This document shows, piece by piece, positions 53,695-63,014 of a stretch of DNA of 64,000 bases. This DNA is from Lentzea nigeriaca. Lineage in GTDB: Bacteria > Actinomycetota > Actinomycetes > Mycobacteriales > Pseudonocardiaceae. Made by a program: the position numbers and the translations under genes. Under the pieces are notes generated by a model. It did no database searches and was not told where the DNA came from. It saw only the letters and a list, made by a program, of their open reading frames with translations. The stretch is from positions 310,001 to 374,000 of the forward strand of contig NZ_JAFBCX010000002.1 of NCBI RefSeq assembly GCF_016907955.1, in the 5' to 3' direction. Every line of letters starts with the position of its first letter. Positions within the stretch are counted from its first letter, which is position 1.

Positions 53695-54276
53695 ATGGAC
53701 AGTCGTGGGGCGATCCTGCTGAGGGCCGCTGAGATCGCGTCGGTTGAAGGGCTCGAAGGGGTCACGATCGGGCGGCTCGCGGTCGAGCTCGGCATGAGCA
53801 AGAGCGGGGTGTTCTCGCACTTCGGTGCGAAGGAGGAACTGCAGCTCGCCACGGTGCAGGCCGCCGCGGAGATCTTCTCTCGCGAAGTGGTGGTCGCCGG
53901 CGGGCCGGTGCACGACCTGTGCGGCCGCTGGCTCGACTACTCGAAGCGCCGCGTGTTCCCCGGTGGCTGCTTCTTCGTCGTGACGCGCTCCGAGTTCGCC
54001 GCCCGCCCCGGCCGCGTGCGCGACGCGTTGATGCTCTTCAACCTGCGTTGGATCTCACTGCTGGAACGGCTCTGCGGGGACGCGCAGCTGGCGTTCGAAG
54101 TGGACGCTCTGCTGGCCGCCGCCGACCGCTTCGCGGTGCTCTACGACGACACCTCGGCGTACGAGAGGGTGCGGTTGGCGCTGCGCGCACGGATCGCCAT
54201 GCCGACCGGGATCGAGATGAGCGTGGCCACGCCGAACGACAGCAGCATCGCGAGCCAGGCCTCGTCGACGATCTGA
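53695..54276 (+). CDS. TetR-family transcriptional regulator with an unusual tail
   Basis: 193 residues. The N-terminal DNA-binding region (GLEGVTIGRLAVELGMSKSGVFSHF) is classical. The ligand domain ends in a family-like helix (AYERVRLALRARIA) near residue 165, but translation continues for about 25 residues over DNA that is antisense to the dedA gene. The 136-nt tail-to-tail overlap suggests a lost stop codon or genuine antisense coupling. ATG 53695 has a weak ribosome site. Targets are unknown; dedA is a candidate. Confidence 0.82.
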   Translation: MDSRGAILLRAAEIASVEGLEGVTIGRLAVELGMSKSGVFSHFGAKEELQLATVQAAAEIFSREVVVAGGPVHDLCGRWLDYSKRRVFPGGCFFVVTRSEFAARPGRVRDALMLFNLRWISLLERLCGDAQLAFEVDALLAAADRFAVLYDDTSAYERVRLALRARIAMPTGIEMSVATPNDSSIASQASSTI

Positions 54277-54719
54277 CCGCCGATGTACCCGACGGTGGCG
54301 GGGTAGACGCTCCACAACGCCGACCCAACGGCGGCGACCGGCACGAAGCGCCTGGTCGGCCACTTCAGCGCACCCGCCAGCAGCGCACCCACGATGCCGC
54401 CGGCCGGCAGGAACCGCGCCGCGATCAGGATGGTCTCGCCCTTGGACGCGAGCTGCTCGGCCGTCCACACGACCATGGCCCGTGCCTTGGCGTTCTTGTT
54501 GACCTTGTCGAGGGCCTTCATGCCCATGCGGCGGCCCGCGGTAAAGTTGATCATGTCGCTGGCCAGGCACCCGGCCGCGGCGACGAGCACCACCAGGTAG
54601 AGCGGAACCTCACCGGACGCGGCCAGGACGCCGGCGCCGATGAGCACGGCCTCCGTCGGTGCCAGCGGCACGACGGCGACCAGGAACAGCACGACGAGGC
54701 TGGCGGCTGTGGTGCTCAT
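54141..54719 (-). CDS. DedA/SNARE-associated family membrane protein
   Basis: 192 residues with several membrane segments (AASLVVLFLVAVVPLAPTEAVLIGAGVLA; LYLVVLVAAAGCLASDMINF). The family motif is AARFLPAGGIVGALLAGAL, whose Arg and Gly residues are characteristic. DedA proteins are lipid or small-ion transporters required for envelope homeostasis, and some flip polyprenyl or phospholipid carriers. Start ATG 54719. Its 3' quarter is covered by the antisense end of the TetR gene. Confidence 0.87.
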   Translation of the reverse strand: MSTTAASLVVLFLVAVVPLAPTEAVLIGAGVLAASGEVPLYLVVLVAAAGCLASDMINFTAGRRMGMKALDKVNKNAKARAMVVWTAEQLASKGETILIAARFLPAGGIVGALLAGALKWPTRRFVPVAAVGSALWSVYPATVGYIGGQIVDEAWLAMLLSFGVATLISIPVGMAIRARSANRTLSYAEVSS

Positions 54720-54810
54720 GATCCGTGAACGTACGTGACCGAGATGAACAATCCCGACCTGGGTGTTTCTTCAGGGCACCCACAGGAACGAACTCGATCT
54801 ACGCTTGAGC

Positions 54811-55506
54811 GTGCCGTTCACGCTCGCGCACCCGGCAGCGGTGCTCCCACTGCGCCGGTTCCTGTGGTTCCCGGGACTGGTGGCGGGCGCGATCGCACCT
54901 GATCTCGGGTACTACGTCCCTGTTCCGCCGACCCACGACGTCCTCGGTGGATCCCTTGCCGCAGTGGTGTTGTTGCTGGTCGGACGCCTGCTGCTGCCCT
55001 CCGTGATGGCACTGGCGCCGGAGTTCGTGCGGACGCGGGCGCCGCGCCCAGGAGGCTTCCGTCAGCCGTTCATGCGCGCGTTGTCCATTGTGGTCGGAGT
55101 GTTCACGCACCTGCTGTGGGACGCCTTCACGCAGACAGGGGGATGGTTCGTTCAGCGGTGGGACTGGTTGGACATCGCCGTCGTCGGTCCACATCGGCTC
55201 TACAACGTGATCGGGTACGTGTCATCGCTCGGCGGCGTCGCGCTGCTCGTCTGGATCGGTCTGGTTGCACCCAGGGGCAATGACTGGCCGTCACGCACCG
55301 GAATTTCCCGGCACAAGTTCCGGATCTTCATCTGCGTCGCCGCCGTGGTCGGCGCCGCGTGGTCGCTGTCCGATCCGGTCAGCCAGGTGAGCCTCTATGA
55401 CTGGGTGCGAAGGCTGCTGCTTGGCATGATCCAGGGCACATGTGCGGGATTGGCAGTCAACGCCGTTCTCTGGGGCATTCATCCGTCATCGAATGACAAG
55501 CGCTGA
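54811..55506 (+). CDS. DUF4184 family membrane protein
   Basis: 231 residues. The GTG start gives MPFTLAHPAAVLPLRRF, the family opening with a conserved His. Several membrane spans follow (LAAVVLLLVGRLLLPSVMAL, GGVALLVWIGLVA, ICVAAVVGAAWSLS), with the conserved VGVFTHLLWDAFTQTGGW, where His and Asp may bind metal. The fold resembles membrane metal-dependent hydrolases of the YdjM type, but activity is unproven. Confidence 0.85.
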   Translation: MPFTLAHPAAVLPLRRFLWFPGLVAGAIAPDLGYYVPVPPTHDVLGGSLAAVVLLLVGRLLLPSVMALAPEFVRTRAPRPGGFRQPFMRALSIVVGVFTHLLWDAFTQTGGWFVQRWDWLDIAVVGPHRLYNVIGYVSSLGGVALLVWIGLVAPRGNDWPSRTGISRHKFRIFICVAAVVGAAWSLSDPVSQVSLYDWVRRLLLGMIQGTCAGLAVNAVLWGIHPSSNDKR

Positions 55507-55660
55507 CCGATCACTTCGCGTCACCGATTTCCATTTGTCAGGCATTCAATCGCCAAACCCCCCGTTGACCTGTGCGTTCAGGTGTTATTAACCTCCGAGG
55601 TCCAATAGGAAAGCTTGTTTACCAATCCTTCGAGCCGCCGCCCTTGCCCAGGAGGACGAA

Positions 55661-57232
55661 GTGATCAGAAAGCGCACCAAGGCAGGTGTCGCGTTGGCCC
55701 TGTTTGCACTGGTCATACCCCAGATCGCAGGCTCGGGCACGGCGAACGCGGCCGACACCCTGCTGTCGACCGACAAACCCACCAAGGTTTCGTCAGTGGA
55801 GGCCGCGACGTTCGGCGGCGCCAACGCGGTAGATGGAGATCCGACCACTCGCTGGGCCAGCCTCGAAGGCCACGACCCGGAGTGGATCGCGGTCGACCTC
55901 GGCGGCACCGCCACCATCTCCCGGATCAAGCTCAACTGGGAGGCCGCGTACGCGTCGGAGTACAAGATCCAGACGTCCAGCGACGGCTCGACGTGGAGCA
56001 CCAAGAAGACGCTCTCCAGCCAGAACGGCGGCATCGACGACATCGCCATCTCCACGAGCGGCCGGTGGGTGCGGATCTACGGCACCAAGCGCGGCACCTC
56101 CTACGGCTACTCGCTGTGGGACCTGGAGGTCTACGGCAGCATCAGCAACGGCGACACGCAGCCGCCCACCGCTCCCGGCAACCTCACGAGCACCGGCACG
56201 ACGTCGAGCTCGGTGAGTCTGCAGTGGACGGCCGCGACCGACAACGTCGGCGTGACCGGCTACGAGGTGCTGCGCAACGGCAGCGTCGTCGGCACACCCA
56301 CCGGCACCACGTTCACCGACACGGGCCTGGCGTCGGGCACGGCGTTCACCTACACGGTCAGGGCACGCGACCTGGCGGGCAACCTCTCACCCGCGAGCAA
56401 CGCGGTGCAGGCGACCACCCTGCCCGCCGGGCCCGGCGACACCATCACGGTCGTCGTCGCTGGCGACATCGCGTCGCTCACGAACTCCGAGCACTACGAG
56501 ACCGCGAGGCTGATCGACCAGATCAAGCCGAACCACATCCTGACGGTCGGCGACAACCAGTACGACAACGGCAAGCTCTCGGAGTTCCTGGCCCACTACG
56601 ACAAGTCGTGGGGCAAGTACAAGAGCATCACCCATCCCGCGACCGGCAACCACGAGTGGTACGACAACCTCAACGGCTACAAGGCGTACTTCGGTGCGCA
56701 GGCCTTCCCCGCGGGCAAGCCCTACTACAGCTGGGAAGCGGGCCAGTTCCACTTCGTCTCGGTCGACTCCGACCCGATGGACAACAACGGTGAGGACCCG
56801 ACGCAGCTCAGCTGGCTCAAGACCGATCTGGCCAACAACACCAAGCCCTGCGTCGTCGGCTACATGCACCACCCGCGGTTCACCTCCGGCAAGTACGGCG
56901 ACAACGCGAAGATCGCGCCGTACTGGAACGCGTTCGTGGACGCCAAGGCAGACCTGATGCTCGGTGGCCACAACCACCACTACGAGCGGCTCGCTCCGCT
57001 GAACAAGACCGGTGCGGTCGACCAGGCCAACGGCGTGAGGTCGGCGGTCGTCGGCATCGGCGGTGACTACCTCTACAAGGAGCGCACCGACCGCGTGGCG
57101 GGCGTCGAGAAGTACTTCTCGGACAGCCACGGCGTCATGAAGCTCACCCTGTCCGGCAGCTCCTACTCGTGGGAGGTCATCGACACGGCCGGAACGGTGC
57201 GCGACAAGGCCGGTCCCTACAGCTGTCGTTGA
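55661..57232 (+). CDS. Secreted discoidin-FN3 metallophosphatase
   Basis: 523 residues, GTG start behind AGGAGGACG. A signal peptide ends near ANAAD. An F5/8 type C (discoidin) sugar-binding domain covers about 35-165 (AVDGDPTTRWASLEGHDPEW). An FN3 domain follows to about 265. The calcineurin-type phosphoesterase domain has GDIAS, GDNQYD, GNHEW, MHHPRF and GGHNHHYER, the metal-ligand blocks. It probably hydrolyses a phosphomonoester or diester on a glycan-bound substrate outside the cell. Confidence 0.92.
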   Translation: MIRKRTKAGVALALFALVIPQIAGSGTANAADTLLSTDKPTKVSSVEAATFGGANAVDGDPTTRWASLEGHDPEWIAVDLGGTATISRIKLNWEAAYASEYKIQTSSDGSTWSTKKTLSSQNGGIDDIAISTSGRWVRIYGTKRGTSYGYSLWDLEVYGSISNGDTQPPTAPGNLTSTGTTSSSVSLQWTAATDNVGVTGYEVLRNGSVVGTPTGTTFTDTGLASGTAFTYTVRARDLAGNLSPASNAVQATTLPAGPGDTITVVVAGDIASLTNSEHYETARLIDQIKPNHILTVGDNQYDNGKLSEFLAHYDKSWGKYKSITHPATGNHEWYDNLNGYKAYFGAQAFPAGKPYYSWEAGQFHFVSVDSDPMDNNGEDPTQLSWLKTDLANNTKPCVVGYMHHPRFTSGKYGDNAKIAPYWNAFVDAKADLMLGGHNHHYERLAPLNKTGAVDQANGVRSAVVGIGGDYLYKERTDRVAGVEKYFSDSHGVMKLTLSGSSYSWEVIDTAGTVRDKAGPYSCR

Positions 57233-57263
57233 TCGAATCCGGCTGTTGACCCAGGAGGCCGTC

Positions 57264-58397
57264 GTGTACATCGCAACCGCTCGACAAGCTCCCGCCTCGG
57301 GTGGCACCGGCAGGATCGCGGGGAACGTGCTCGCCCTGGGCGCCGTATCACTGCTCACGGACGTCTCCTCCGAGATGGTGACCGCGATCCTGCCGCTGTA
57401 CCTGGTGCTGGGACTGGGGTTCTCCCCGCTGCAGTTCGGTGTGCTCGACGGCATGTACACCGGTGTCACGGCACTGGTTCGCATCGTCGGCGGTCATGCG
57501 GCTGACCGCTGGCAACGGCGCAAGCTCGTGGCCGGCCTCGGTTATGGGATCTCGGCGGTGGGCAAGCTCGGACTGCTCGCCGCCGGAACCTCCGCCACCG
57601 CGATGGGGCTCGTGCTGGCAGGTGACAGGACGGGCAAGGGCTTGCGCACCGCGCCGAGGGACGCGCTGATCACGTTGAGCAGCGAGCCCTCGGCACTTGG
57701 ACGCGCCTTCGGTGTTCATCGCGCCATGGACACCGTAGGCGCGTTCCTCGGCCCGCTGGTGGCGTTCTGTCTCTTGTGGACGTTGCCGGCGCGCTACGAC
57801 GTCGTGTTCGTGGTGAGCTTCTGCTTCGCCGCACTCGGTGTTCTCGTTCTGGTGCTCTTCGTGCGGGATCACCGCGAAGTGCTGCCACGCGTCGCGGTGT
57901 CGCTGCGGAACGCGTTCGGGTTGTTGCGGTCCAGGCCGTTCCGGCGGGTCTGCCTGGTCGCGTGCGGGCTTGGGTTCCTGACGCTCGGCGACGGGTTCGT
58001 CTACCTGTTGCTGCAGAAGAAGCTCGACGTCGACGTCGCCTACATCGCGTTGCTGCCTCTTGGCACGGCGGGCGTGTACCTGCTCGCCGCCGTGCCGATG
58101 GGTGCGCTGGCCGACCGGGCCGGCCGGTGGCGGATGTTCCTCGTCGGCCATCTCGCGCTGCTCGGGGCGTACCTGCTGCTGGCGGGCACGTCCGGAATCG
58201 TTCTGCTGGCGGGTGTTCTGCTGTTGCACGGCCTGTTCTACGCGTGCACGGACGGCGTTTTGATGGCCGTCGCCGGTCCGCTGATCCCGGACGAGCTGCG
58301 CACGTCCGGTCTGGCCCTGCTCCAGACCGGCCAGGTGCTCGCCCGGGCTTCGTCTTCCGTGCTGTTCGGTGCTCTTTGGACGTGGTTCGCTTGGTGA
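57264..58397 (+). CDS. Major facilitator superfamily transporter
   Basis: 377 residues with 10-12 predicted spans (AVSLLTDVSSEMVTAILPLYLVLGLG; LAGVLLLHGLFYACTDGVLMAVAGPLI). The cytoplasmic loop GGHAADRWQRRKLV matches the MFS motif G-x3-D-R-x-R-R. GTG 57264 follows CCAGGAGG. Direction and substrate are unknown. The stop overlaps the next gene's GTG start. Confidence 0.85.
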   Translation: MYIATARQAPASGGTGRIAGNVLALGAVSLLTDVSSEMVTAILPLYLVLGLGFSPLQFGVLDGMYTGVTALVRIVGGHAADRWQRRKLVAGLGYGISAVGKLGLLAAGTSATAMGLVLAGDRTGKGLRTAPRDALITLSSEPSALGRAFGVHRAMDTVGAFLGPLVAFCLLWTLPARYDVVFVVSFCFAALGVLVLVLFVRDHREVLPRVAVSLRNAFGLLRSRPFRRVCLVACGLGFLTLGDGFVYLLLQKKLDVDVAYIALLPLGTAGVYLLAAVPMGALADRAGRWRMFLVGHLALLGAYLLLAGTSGIVLLAGVLLLHGLFYACTDGVLMAVAGPLIPDELRTSGLALLQTGQVLARASSSVLFGALWTWFAW

Positions 58398-59344
58398 GGA
58401 TTCTGCTCGTCGTCGTTGCTGTGATCGCATTGGGCGTGGGTGCCACGGCCTACGCCTTGCGTGCGCCGGACGAGGTTCCCGTCGCGGTCGAGGCGGGGCC
58501 TGTCGAGCTGACTCCTGGCCGGCTGCTGTTCGTGGACGACGCGAGCGGCAGGGTGGCGTCGGTGCCGTTGTCCGACCCCGGTGGTCCGCGTCGGCTGAGT
58601 ACGTTGTCCTGCAAGCGGTTCTTCACCGCGGCGAAGCAGGGACTGTGCCTCGCGGACCGGTCCGGTCCGTTCCCGGGATCCGTCTCGATCTTCGTCGACG
58701 AGTCGCTGACGGAGACGAACCGCATCGATGTCGCCGGTGTGCCGAACCGCGCGAAACTGTCGCCGGACGGACGGATGGCGTCCTGGACGACGTTCGTGAC
58801 CGGTGACTCGTACGCGCAGACAGGCGGGTTCTCCACCCGCACGGGCATCTTCGACCGCGAGACGCTCCTGTACCAGAGCAACCTGGAGACCACGCGGATC
58901 ATCGGCATGAAGCGGGCAGAGGACATGAACTTCTGGGGCGTGACGTTCACCGAGGACGACCGCTCCTACTACGCGACGATGTCCACGGGCGGCAAGACGT
59001 ACCTGATCAAGGGCGACGCGGTCGACATCTCCGCGAAAACGTTGCGGGAGAACGTCGAATGCCCGTCGCTGTCCCCGGACGGCAAGCGCGTGGCGTTCAA
59101 GAAGCGCGTGCCCGGCGACGGCGCGAGGCCGTGGCGCGAGCACGTGCTGGACCTGACCACGATGGTGGAGACACCCCTGGCCGAGACACGTGGGATCGAC
59201 GACCAGGTGGTGTGGCTCGACAACGACACCATCGCCTACGGCCTGCCGGGCGAGGGCATCTGGGCCGTGCGGGCGAACGGGCAGGACGCGCCGCGGCAAC
59301 TGGTGCCGCACGCGTCCTCCCCGTCGCTCGTCAGCCCAAAATGA
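58394..59344 (+). CDS. TolB-like beta-propeller protein, membrane-anchored
   Basis: 316 residues, GTG start overlapping the MFS stop (GTGA). An N-terminal anchor (MRILLVVVAVIALGVGATAYAL) is followed by WD40-like PD40 repeats: NRAKLSPDGRMASWTTFV, PSLSPDGKRVAFKKRV, VVWLDNDTIAYGLPGEGIW. It probably sits on the outer face of the membrane. Coupling to the transporter suggests joint function. Its stop is 1 nt from the convergent leuA stop. Confidence 0.75.
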   Translation: MRILLVVVAVIALGVGATAYALRAPDEVPVAVEAGPVELTPGRLLFVDDASGRVASVPLSDPGGPRRLSTLSCKRFFTAAKQGLCLADRSGPFPGSVSIFVDESLTETNRIDVAGVPNRAKLSPDGRMASWTTFVTGDSYAQTGGFSTRTGIFDRETLLYQSNLETTRIIGMKRAEDMNFWGVTFTEDDRSYYATMSTGGKTYLIKGDAVDISAKTLRENVECPSLSPDGKRVAFKKRVPGDGARPWREHVLDLTTMVETPLAETRGIDDQVVWLDNDTIAYGLPGEGIWAVRANGQDAPRQLVPHASSPSLVSPK

Positions 59345-59345
59345 T

Positions 59346-61157
<1,812 letters not shown>

Positions 61158-61192
61158 TCATGGGAACGACCGGCGGCAACGCTGAATCCCGC

Positions 61193-61222
61193 GACGGGGG
61201 GCCGGTCTGATCAGACCCCGTC
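61193..61222 (-). promoter_or_regulatory. Attenuator hairpins upstream of leuA
   Basis: GACGGGG (61222-61216) can pair with CCCCGTC (61199-61193), and between and partly within them lies the perfect palindrome GGTCTGATCAGACC (61204-61217). The two stems exclude each other. The first overlaps the last codons of the leader peptide, as in ribosome-mediated attenuation. Confidence 0.55.
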
Positions 61223-61252
61223 ACGGCAGCGAAGCAGGAGGGAACGCCACAC
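61211..61252 (-). CDS. leu leader peptide MWRSLLLRCRDGV
   Basis: A 13-codon frame, GTG start, with three consecutive leucine codons (CTC CTG CTT) and stop TGA at the base of the hairpin region, 75 nt before leuA. A TACTCT box (61265-61260) lies 7 nt upstream, so the leader may be leaderless. Ribosome stalling at the Leu codons when leucine is scarce would change the hairpins and switch on leuA. Confidence 0.65.
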   Translation of the reverse strand: MWRSLLLRCRDGV

Positions 61253-61354
61253 GTCCGACAGAGTAGCCACACTTCGGTCCGAGATGGAACCGCGGGCCCG
61301 GATGGTGGGACAACGGCAAGTTTTGCCAGGCGTGAATCCGGGAAAAGCTCATGT

Positions 61355-61651
61355 ATGTCCAGATTACGTACGACCAGTGGCCGCGGCACGGCTTCACGCG
61401 TGATCAGCGGCATCGGTGTGGTCTTCGCCCTGATCGAGATCCTCTACATCCTGATGATCGTCCTCGGCGCGAACCAGGCGAACGCGTTCTTCAAGTTCAT
61501 CCAGTCGCTCGCCGAGCCTCTCGCGCTGTTCTTCCCCGGCCTGTTCAACACCGGCAACTACAACGTCGACGTACTGCTCAACTACGGTCTCGCTGCCGTG
61601 TTCTGGCTGGTCGTGACCGGCATTCTCGCACGTGCGGTGTCTCGCTACTGA
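61355..61651 (+). CDS. Small membrane protein, copy 1
   Basis: 98 residues with two membrane spans (SGIGVVFALIEILYILMIVLGA; YGLAAVFWLVVTGILARAV) separated by ANAFFKFIQSLAEPLALFFPGLF. The loop SLAEPLALFFPGLF and the VLLNYGLAAVFWLVV end are shared with the next gene, showing duplication. No signal for function. Confidence 0.7.
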   Translation: MSRLRTTSGRGTASRVISGIGVVFALIEILYILMIVLGANQANAFFKFIQSLAEPLALFFPGLFNTGNYNVDVLLNYGLAAVFWLVVTGILARAVSRY

Positions 61652-61669
61652 ATAGTAGATTCCTGGCCC

Positions 61670-61957
61670 ATGCGAACGCGCGTGGTCGGGATCGCCGCCG
61701 GAATCGTCAGCTGGGTGGGCCTCGCGCTGGCGGTCGTGCTCGTCGTTCACGTCGTGCTGACCGTCGGCGGGGCCAACCCGGACAACCCGATCACCAGCAG
61801 CGTCAAGGCGGTTGCACAACCGCTGGCGCTCGCGTTCAGGGACTTGTTCACGCCCGCTGACGCCAAGTTGCGGGTGCTGGTCAACTTCGGGCTGGCGGCC
61901 GTGTTCTGGCTGGTCGTTCGAGCGATCGTCCTGAGGCTGGTGAGACGGCTCGACTAG
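61670..61957 (+). CDS. Small membrane protein, copy 2
   Basis: 95 residues, paralogue of the preceding gene: an N-terminal span (IVSWVGLALAVVLVVHVVLTVGGAN), loop AVAQPLALAFRDLF, and a C-terminal span in VLVNFGLAAVFWLVVRAIV. Spacing is 18 nt, same strand, probably one operon with copy 1 and the NUDIX gene. Function unknown. Confidence 0.7.
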   Translation: MRTRVVGIAAGIVSWVGLALAVVLVVHVVLTVGGANPDNPITSSVKAVAQPLALAFRDLFTPADAKLRVLVNFGLAAVFWLVVRAIVLRLVRRLD

Positions 61958-61967
61958 GTTCGGCGGC

Positions 61968-62468
61968 ATGGCGCGCGACGACTTCTGCAACAACTGCGGT
62001 ACCCGGTACGCCGACACGGCCGCGTACCCGCGCACGTGTCCTGGGTGTGCGCAGATGGTGTGGGCGAACCCCGTGCCGGTGGTCGTGTTGCTCGTGCCAG
62101 TCAAGGACGAGGGCCGCACCGGGCTCCTCACCGTGCGGCGGGCGATTCCGCCGGCGGGGAAGCTGGCGTTCGTCAGCGGGTTCATGGACTACGGGGAGTC
62201 CTGGCAGGAGAGTGCGGCGCGGGAGCTCCAAGAGGAAGCGAACGTGCTCGTCGACCCTGCGGAGTTGCGGCCGTTGCACTTCGTGTCGACGCCGGATGGC
62301 GGGACGGTGTTGCTGTTCGCCACCGCGCCCGCGATCAACGCTGAGGACATGCCGCCGTTCGTGCCGAACGACGAGGCGTCCGAGCGCAAGGTCATCTTCG
62401 AGTGTGAGCCGTTGGCGTTTCCGCTGCACAACGAGGTTGCGAGCAAGTACTTCTCAACCGAACAGTGA
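61968..62468 (+). CDS. NUDIX hydrolase with zinc ribbon
   Basis: 166 residues. An N-terminal zinc ribbon (Cys7, Cys10, Cys24, Cys27) is followed by the Nudix box starting GFMDYGESWQESAARELQEE (about residues 66-85). The layout matches NudC-like NAD or nucleotide-sugar pyrophosphatases lacking the longer N-terminal domain. Its 3' end overlaps the convergent nitroreductase gene by 15 nt. Confidence 0.88.
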   Translation: MARDDFCNNCGTRYADTAAYPRTCPGCAQMVWANPVPVVVLLVPVKDEGRTGLLTVRRAIPPAGKLAFVSGFMDYGESWQESAARELQEEANVLVDPAELRPLHFVSTPDGGTVLLFATAPAINAEDMPPFVPNDEASERKVIFECEPLAFPLHNEVASKYFSTEQ

Positions 62469-63014
62469 CTGGCCCCAGGTGCCCGTGAAGGCGGTTTCGG
62501 AGAGCGGGTGACGTCGGCGTTCGCGCTGTTCGCGGGTTTGCAGGTCCTCGGGGAGGTCCTCCAGGCGGCCTGGGCGGCCGATGGCCATCGCCACCAGCGG
62601 GCGGACGTCGTCGGGCATCTTGAAGGTTTCGCGGGCGGCGGTTTTGTCGAAGCCGCCCATCATGTGTGCGATCAGGCCCAGGTCCACGGCCTGGAGGGCG
62701 ATGTTCTCCATCGCCAGGCCCAGGCCGAACTCGATGTTGGGCAGGTCGCCGCGGGCGTCGGCGGTGATCACGCAGCCGATGAGCAGGACCGAGGCCCGGA
62801 AGGCCCAGGTCTTGTTGCCTGGGCGGAGGGTTTCGAGGATCGCGTCGAACGTCGGGGTGCCGCGCTTTCCCACGACGAACCGCGCGGGCTGGCTGTTGCC
62901 GTGCGACGGGGCCCAGCGGGCCGCCTCCAGCAGGGTGCGCAGTTCGTCGTCGGAAACCGTTGCCTCAGCGGAGAAAGCGCGCGGGCTCCAGCGCTTCGAG
63001 ATCAGCTCGTTCAT
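62454..63014 (-). CDS. Nitroreductase-family protein
   Basis: 186 residues: KRWSPRAFSAEATVSDDELRTLLEAARWAPSHGNSQPARFVV is the FMN-binding opening of the family (RxSxR-like site and PSxxNxQP-type loop), followed by MENIALQAVDLGL and the late IGRPG. It probably reduces nitro compounds or quinones with NAD(P)H. The ATG overlaps the stop of the upstream membrane gene (TGATG), indicating coupling. Confidence 0.9.
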   Translation of the reverse strand: MNELISKRWSPRAFSAEATVSDDELRTLLEAARWAPSHGNSQPARFVVGKRGTPTFDAILETLRPGNKTWAFRASVLLIGCVITADARGDLPNIEFGLGLAMENIALQAVDLGLIAHMMGGFDKTAARETFKMPDDVRPLVAMAIGRPGRLEDLPEDLQTREQRERRRHPLSETAFTGTWGQSLFG

